Assembly: GCA_023055425.1 (NCBI GenBank)
Contig: JALGPY010000002.1
Span: 142,349,927-142,413,926, forward strand
DNA length: 64,000 nucleotides
Direction: 5' to 3'
Origin: Linanthus parryae
Taxonomy: Eukaryota; Streptophyta; Magnoliopsida; Ericales; Polemoniaceae
The position numbers and the translations under genes are program-made. The notes below the pieces were generated by a model. That model was not told the DNA's origin. It did not search any database and saw nothing but the letters and a program-made list of their open reading frames with translations. Below are positions 58,625 through 64,000 of this stretch, piece after piece (positions within the stretch are counted from its first letter, which is position 1; every line of letters starts with the position of its first letter).

Positions 58625-59855
58625 TGTAATTTCAGCTTGTTTCAAAGGATTGAAACAGCAGCACTGTTTCAAGGCCTTGAAACAGTTTTCTAAGGTTTGA
58701 AATATACACTGCAATATATGGCATGAACTTAGGGGGAGGTTTTCACTCTAATCTGACTCCTCATCTCCTATGCTTGATTATCTCTTATTTTATGATGAAA
58801 GAGAAACCATTTTGATACTTTAACCTTTGCTAATCAATTTGTTTGACTAATTTTTGCAGCGTTAATTATTGACCTATTTTGCAGGAATTATTTCATATCT
58901 GTGTTTTTGCAGGAAAGGAAATATAGTTGTCAAATGGATTTTGTGCTTGTGCAAACGTGCCTGGACCTTCCTAACACACTCTGCTAAAAGAATAAGTCGG
59001 TATCTTTGAAGATACTGAGCAACTACCATTTAAGAAGAGCAAGTCAAAATTTGCTGCTTAATTTTAGGGAAATCTGTTTCAGAAGATCTTGCAAATCTAC
59101 AATTAAAATGAGCAGCATAAGAGAAGTATTTTGCAGAGAAAATCAAGAGAGAACGATAATATAGACACAAAAACACTCTCAAGGGTTGAAAAGAAACACC
59201 GAAGGATATTCATTTCAGTCAATCCAGTCATCAGAAGATCACTACATGCTAAACTTCTTCACTAGCTCTCAGTGCTCTTCTTCTTTTACTTAATTTTTTT
59301 TTATCATTTGGATAATACTTCTCATATCCTATTCTCGTGACTTGTTCAAGTGAAAAATAGAGAATTATCGTTGGATCTGTTACCTAGAGCAGTTACTAGA
59401 TAGGTTAGTGAGAACCACAATATATAACAGAGTAAGGGAAATCTCCGTTCTTGAGATCTTGGGTTTAACTTTTGATTAATAATAATTATTTGAAAATCCT
59501 GCAGGGATCAAGTGTTTGAGGTAGAGACGTAGGTCCAAGTGGATCGAACTATATAAATCTATCTTTCCCTAGCATTGTACTTAATTTTCTGTACTTATCA
59601 TATTTACTGCTCAAAATAGGTTTTCAGTTTAAGGATTTGAAACCCATTTCAAGGCCTTGAAAACTATCAATAAACTTTCTACCCTCCGTTTTGTTTCCAT
59701 GGACTTGAAACTCATTTCAAGGCCTTGAAATACTCACTGCTTTCTACAAACTTCTTTGAAACTACTCTTTTGGCAAAATTTGTCATACTCTATTTAACAC
59801 CCCCCCCCCCTCTAGAATATTGATCCTGTAATACTGCCTACATTACTGTCTTTCA
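58625..59855 (+). repeat. SIRE-A 3' LTR
   Basis: This LTR is 1231 bp, TGTAATTTCAGC...GTCTTTCA, and pairs with 38013-39221. TAGGC follows, and TAAAC lies near the start of the 5' LTR. They could be a decayed target duplication (two G-to-A changes), but that is weak. Better evidence for the pairing is that CACTA-2 coding sequence stops before 38013 and resumes right after 59855. It carries three perfect TTTCAAGGCCTTGAAA copies (58667, 59647, 59715) and a run of 11 C at 59800-59810. Confidence 0.88.
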
Positions 59856-60335
59856 TAGGCTGAAACAAAATGAGTACAAATTTACCCTTGTTAACTTTAA
59901 GAATATATTCTACAAACGAAACTAATAATGGATGAACCATTCATCTTAGCATCTAAAGCAGAAAAAGTATGGTATATGAAAGACCCTATTAATGTGGACT
60001 GGAGTGTCGCAGTAAGTATGAAACTGAGAGAGTTTTATGCTGTACCAGAGAGAACAAATGTCAGTGATTCTATTACATGCTTGCAGGTTGACCCTTGTAG
60101 TAGTTAACAATTAGATGATGATGGTCGTTCTTGTTGGAGTAGAGAAGATATATAAGGCACCACCATACACATATCTCATAATGATACAACTATCATAGCC
60201 GTCGCAAATGAGAGTAGCACTGATGAAGATGATTATGATTATGACGGTGATTTTATTTCTGAGGATGATGTACTTAGTGATGATAATTAAGAAGAAGATG
60301 ATGATGATTTTGCTGTTGATTAATTCAAATATGCG
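59856..60335 (+). pseudogene. CACTA-2 transposase, part 3 (end of DUF4216 and acidic tail)
   Basis: The reading picks up right behind the SIRE-A LTR: RLKQNEYKFTLVNFKN (59857-59905), and after a frame change PFILASKAEKVWYMKDPINV and DWSVAVSMKLREF (59938-60035). This is the end of DUF4216 that follows FKCDWVDN at 38005. It ends in an Asp-rich tail (DEDDYDYDGDFISEDDVLSD near 60217-60280), as CACTA-1 does at 23410-23195. The continuity across 21.8 kb shows that SIRE-A and all it contains were inserted into this gene. Confidence 0.87.
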
Positions 60336-61860
60336 GTTATTTTAGATTTAACCGAATGTAAGCATAGAGGACGCGCATATTTATGCGTATTGCGCAAGTA
60401 TACGGTCAAGTAATACGGTGGAGTATTTAGGACTCCAAGTTATTGAACCGAAGGGAAGGTGTTGACTATCCTAAGTGTAACAACTAAATCAAAATTTACA
60501 AAAAAACAGCTAAAAAGGAATTGTAGAATGGAGTGTTGTAACCCTCAATCAAGTGACTAGCAATTGTACGTAAATAATGCAAAGGAAATGGTTTGTTTAA
60601 AATCTAGGTAGAGAAAGATAGGCAACCTATTGATCACCTAGGGAAGTTTTGACGATTCTGGATTCCATGTTCTAACACGATAACTCATAGTACATTAAGC
60701 TGGGTAATAGCACAGATAACTACCTTTCAGTCTCTTGTCGTTCTACGTATTGTTACAATCCTGTCCCTCTCAGGTCACTCTGGTTATCAACACGTTCTCG
60801 TAGGCTCGTGACGATGCAAGGCAACAATGTCCTCTCAGACCACCTTCACTCAAAAACTCACTATATCCTACCGAATCTACCCTCTTCTAGCCATTCCTAC
60901 TCAACTCACCTCTCGGTGTCATTAAAAATAGGAATGCACTAGTATACTCATCCCAACTACGGTAGAGTTGCTTTCACACACTCATTAGTTAATTAGAAAA
61001 CTCGGGTCATGACTCCTACTTCCAAAAGGATTAAGCATAGCGTACAAATGATTAACAAACTATAATCATCATTAGCTAGGTTTAGCTCTTCAAAGAGAAA
61101 TAAATAACATTCATCATACATCTTAGCTCTAGTATGTCAACAAAAGAGTTCAACATGATTAAAACCAAAGAAATCTCCTTGAATCATGAACCCTAAAGCA
61201 TGAAAGTCATGAATCCGGAAAACATCTCATCAAAACATAAACCCTAGGCTCTCCATAGATGCCTAGGTATGATTTTAGCGACTCATTACTAAAGATAACA
61301 TGTTCAAATATTCCATACAAGAAAGAAAGGAAGAAATAAGAACAAACGCTAAATAGATGATTATGGCATTGATATGGGCTTGTCTCCTTGCTTCTTGATG
61401 CTCCTAATGGCTTCTTCTTAGATCTCCTTGTTGTTCTCTAGTCCCTATGTACGTTCTTTGCTTCCTAGGTAGAATTATAGAAGTCCAAGTCTTGATATTT
61501 TCATTTTTGCCCCACAAATTCTGATCAACTTCTCGTCCATTTCGTGCGAAATCCAACCATTTCGTACGAAATGCATTTCATGCGAAATGGTTTTGATTTC
61601 GTACCAAATCATCTGCATATTTTGTTCTTGAATCTTCAAATTCTTGGTTCCCGAGCCTTTCGTTGTCCTTCCTTGCTTCCAAAGAACACATTCTTGATCC
61701 AAATCGCTCCTTAAGCCCGTGTATCCTGTCAAAGACAACAAACGCTATACCCAAGAAAATAAATCCGTCAAATAAAGCATAAATCAACACATAAAACTTT
61801 CCCGGACTAGATTTAAGCATATGAAGAAACAACTGATAATCATTCTTCACACATCAACAT
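60336..61860 (-). repeat. Long LTR-like block, gypsy style, with palindrome array
   Basis: No protein domains. On the minus strand the block starts near TGTTGATGTGTGAAGAATGA and ends near 60380 at 'gcgcaagtatacggtcaagtaatac', features often seen in long LTRs of plant gypsy elements. The minus-strand frames (61850-61578, 61741-61475) are unlikely to be genes. The boundaries and family are uncertain, and no PBS or partner LTR was recognised. Confidence 0.45.
61539..61609. repeat. Four ATTTCGTRCGAAAT-type palindromes
   Basis: 14-bp units at 61539-61552 (ATTTCGTGCGAAAT), 61559-61572 (ATTTCGTACGAAAT, a perfect palindrome), 61575-61588 (ATTTCATGCGAAAT) and 61596-61609 (ATTTCGTACCAAAT). The spacing of starts is 20, 16 and 21 bp, close to two helical turns. 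This could be a regulatory array in the LTR; the role is inferred. Confidence 0.8.
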
Positions 61861-64000
61861 TAGGCTCCGAACTCCCCCAAAAACCTCTGAAATCTTTGGT
61901 AAATGCTAAAGAAATATAGCTCCTAAAATGAGCTATCAATGGAAATTTTGCATTATTTATATTTGTATGAATTGGTTATAACTTTTTGTTACAAATAATT
62001 TAACAAAACGGTACTTAATATTTAACTATGGTTATATGTATGACTCCTTTTGCGATAATTCCCAAGTATAGTAATATTGTTCAAAGTAGTACCCGGATAA
62101 GTACATAGTCGAATCCACAAGGAGAGGAAGATTAGATAATGACATACTATTACTAGAGTAAACGAGCAGAAAACGGCTAACTAAAGCAAGTAACACAAAA
62201 TTCTCAATGGGATTTTAAGTTTGCCAAGATATCAAATCCACCAAAATTAGTTGATGGAACAAGTTGAGATTTGAGAATTCGCCAATCTAAATAACTAAGA
62301 AAGAAGTGGAATACCATGTCGATAGGGGCTAGGGATCATCAGTTTCTCTAGTGACCAAAACTCTTATTATATTCAAGACCGATTCTCAAATAACATGTGT
62401 CAATCCACAAGACAAGTATCTCAAAAAGTGATTGCTCATTGCAATCCAACTCGCGAAAAATGAAGTGCGTAAATCCAACGCATTAATTAAGCACTAAACA
62501 TCATTCACATGAAATTTCCAAATTTTAATTTTTTCAAGCTTCAAACATATGTAAACACACATAGGTGTTTCCACATGAAAGATCAAGCAACAAGGGAGAT
62601 TTGTAAATTCTCCTCGAATCACCTAACTTGTACTCAATTTTGGAAAGTTAGGATTGACAAGTTCCTCTCACTCAAGTGCAACTTCAAACCAAACACATCA
62701 AGAATATTCTCACATCTACCTATTCAATGCATCAAATACTTCAACTCGAGAAATCCAATTATTGCACTAAGCACTCAAATAACTCAATTCAACCCATTCA
62801 TCCTTAAAGTTCAACTTCAATCCATAGGAAGATTGGGGAACTAAATAGTCCCAAATCACCCAAGTAATTAAATTAGCTAAATATTATAGATTAGTTCAAG
62901 AAATATATAGAAATGAACTTTCAATACTCAAAACTTGGACAAAATCACTTGATTTCACCAATTCATACCCCAATACATGATTCAAACAAACAAAATTAAG
63001 AATTAAACTACCCACTAGAATCAAAGCTACAAAAAACTAACTTTGGGACACTACGTTGGACCCTCTACTGTTGATGCTACACTCAAGAACACAGCAACAA
63101 CAGATTATGAACATCAAACCCAAGAAGCAGTAGAAATGTAACAAAAATAGCCCAAAAACATCTTGAACCCGTCCACCTCTCTACCCCACTTCCTCTTTCT
63201 CTTGTTCTTGGACCTGAATATGCTCAAGAGATAGCTCAGAAGCGGAAGAACAAGACAAAAATTGGATGAAATCGGAGAGAGAGAGAGAGAGGAAAGAGAG
63301 AACCCGTCTTTTATGTACTATCGAAGGTGTGTAGTGTCCCCCAAAAATTCTTCCTCCTTGGTTTATATAGACATCAGGGATGCGTTTCGTACCCTCAAAG
63401 GCTTCATCTCCACTGTTTAATTGATCTAATGCCCTCTAATTTGCCGACTCGAGTCGTCCTCAAGAACCTTAGGTATTTGTCAGATTTCTCTTCTGTTTTT
63501 TTTAGCCATATTGAGTGGTGCACTGGAGGTGTCTTGGGCTTGGGAACATTTTGGTCTTTATGTTAGTAGTTTTGGTGACCATTTGATCGGGTTTTGAGGG
63601 ATGGACAAACCTTCGACAAGCTTTCACGCATGATGTGCTTGTTCTGTGTCGGCAGGAAGAAGACAGCTCCGTGTAAGTGAGCTCTTGATGAGAGTTTTTC
63701 CATTTGGCCCTGGAATTTGCTGGGTTCTCTTGATTTCGTCCCCTGCACTAATTTAGATAATGAAATAAGTACCTCGCTTGATGATTAATTGTAAACACCT
63801 ACCCCTATGTCACTTTTCTCTTCAAATGAGTCCTTAAAAACTTTGTAAGAACATCAATTAATCCCCCCATTTGTTAGATTCTTAACTATTTGGCCTTTGA
63901 CCTTGACTTTTCTTGCAAATTAGCTTCTTGAATTTTCAAATTAAGCGCCTTTAATGCATTTTTCATGTCTCTTGCCCCTCCAAATTTCTTTTAATTCATC
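61861..64000. repeat. Second long LTR-like block; no gene
   Basis: From about 62050 the sequence resembles the style of the preceding block ('cccaagtatagtaatattg...gaatccacaaggag'), but I could not align it in detail. A GA microsatellite lies at about 63273-63300. The open frames (62509-62844, 63327-63566 and others) have no recognisable domain. The block continues past the right edge. Confidence 0.4.

Noticed and set aside
61475..61850. Two minus-strand frames of 88-90 codons
   Set aside because: They lie in an LTR-like block containing a palindrome array, and no domain was recognised.
1..64000. CRISPR arrays, bacterial operons, rRNA or tRNA genes
   Set aside because: No regular spacer-repeat pattern, no ribosome-binding-site-led operons, and no cloverleaf or rRNA core sequence was noticed. 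The tRNA-like matches are only retrotransposon primer-binding sites.
1..64000. An integrated plant pararetrovirus or other virus
   Set aside because: All RT sequence seen has the copia order (integrase before RT) and copia motifs. No movement-protein or coat-protein motif was recognised.

Overview
The window is plant nuclear DNA, most likely from a flowering plant and probably a eudicot. It is AT-rich and shows no intact host gene. Everything recognisable is transposable-element sequence: copia LTR retrotransposons primed by initiator tRNA-Met, CACTA (En/Spm) elements, a Mutator-like transposase, a TRIM cluster, a small Helitron and several long LTR-like blocks. Nearly every coding region carries stops, frameshifts or deletions, as expected of old nested heterochromatin. 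I cannot name the species.

Layout. 1-1513 is part of a long LTR-like repeat holding a 39-bp minisatellite. 1514-2304 is a rearranged TRIM cluster. 4981-5254 is a putative mini-Helitron. 6567-8610 is a MULE transposase pseudogene, cut off by a CACTA-type terminus at 8611. 9359-17851 is a complete minus-strand copia element (Copia-1) with both LTRs, PBS, PPT and ATATC target duplications; its gag-pol frame is broken mostly by single stops.

19211-31753 is a minus-strand CACTA element (CACTA-1). It has a TNPA-like second gene (19211-22966) with repeated RRSxRLTP modules on separate exons, a TNP2-type transposase (23195-26872), a 5' region carrying a truncated Tnt1-like copia piece (28874-30250), and a terminus at 31753. 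Directly after it, a second CACTA transposase on the plus strand (CACTA-2) runs in three pieces (31754-32976, 36340-38012, 59856-60335). It was split first by a 3.36-kb LTR-like block (32977-36334) and then by a SIRE/Maximus-like copia element (SIRE-A, LTRs 38013-39221 and 58625-59855).

SIRE-A is itself filled with younger or rearranged pieces: Copia-2 (39854-46230, same family as Copia-1), a second SIRE-like 5' half (SIRE-B, 46236-49125), an internally deleted minus-strand SIRE-like copy (SIRE-C, 49648-about 53740), a fragment of a Copia-1-family LTR (53830-54960), a non-autonomous CACTA with an ATG target duplication (55268-56469), and an env-like coiled-coil remnant before the 3' LTR. From about 60340 to the end lie two long LTR-like blocks of the gypsy style.

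The least explained signals are two. One is a perfect 16-bp palindrome (TTTCAAGGCCTTGAAA) scattered through the LTRs and coding regions of the SIRE-like lineage, with a variant core in SIRE-C. The other is the exon-by-exon repeat of a basic RRSxRLTP module in the TNPA-like gene of CACTA-1.
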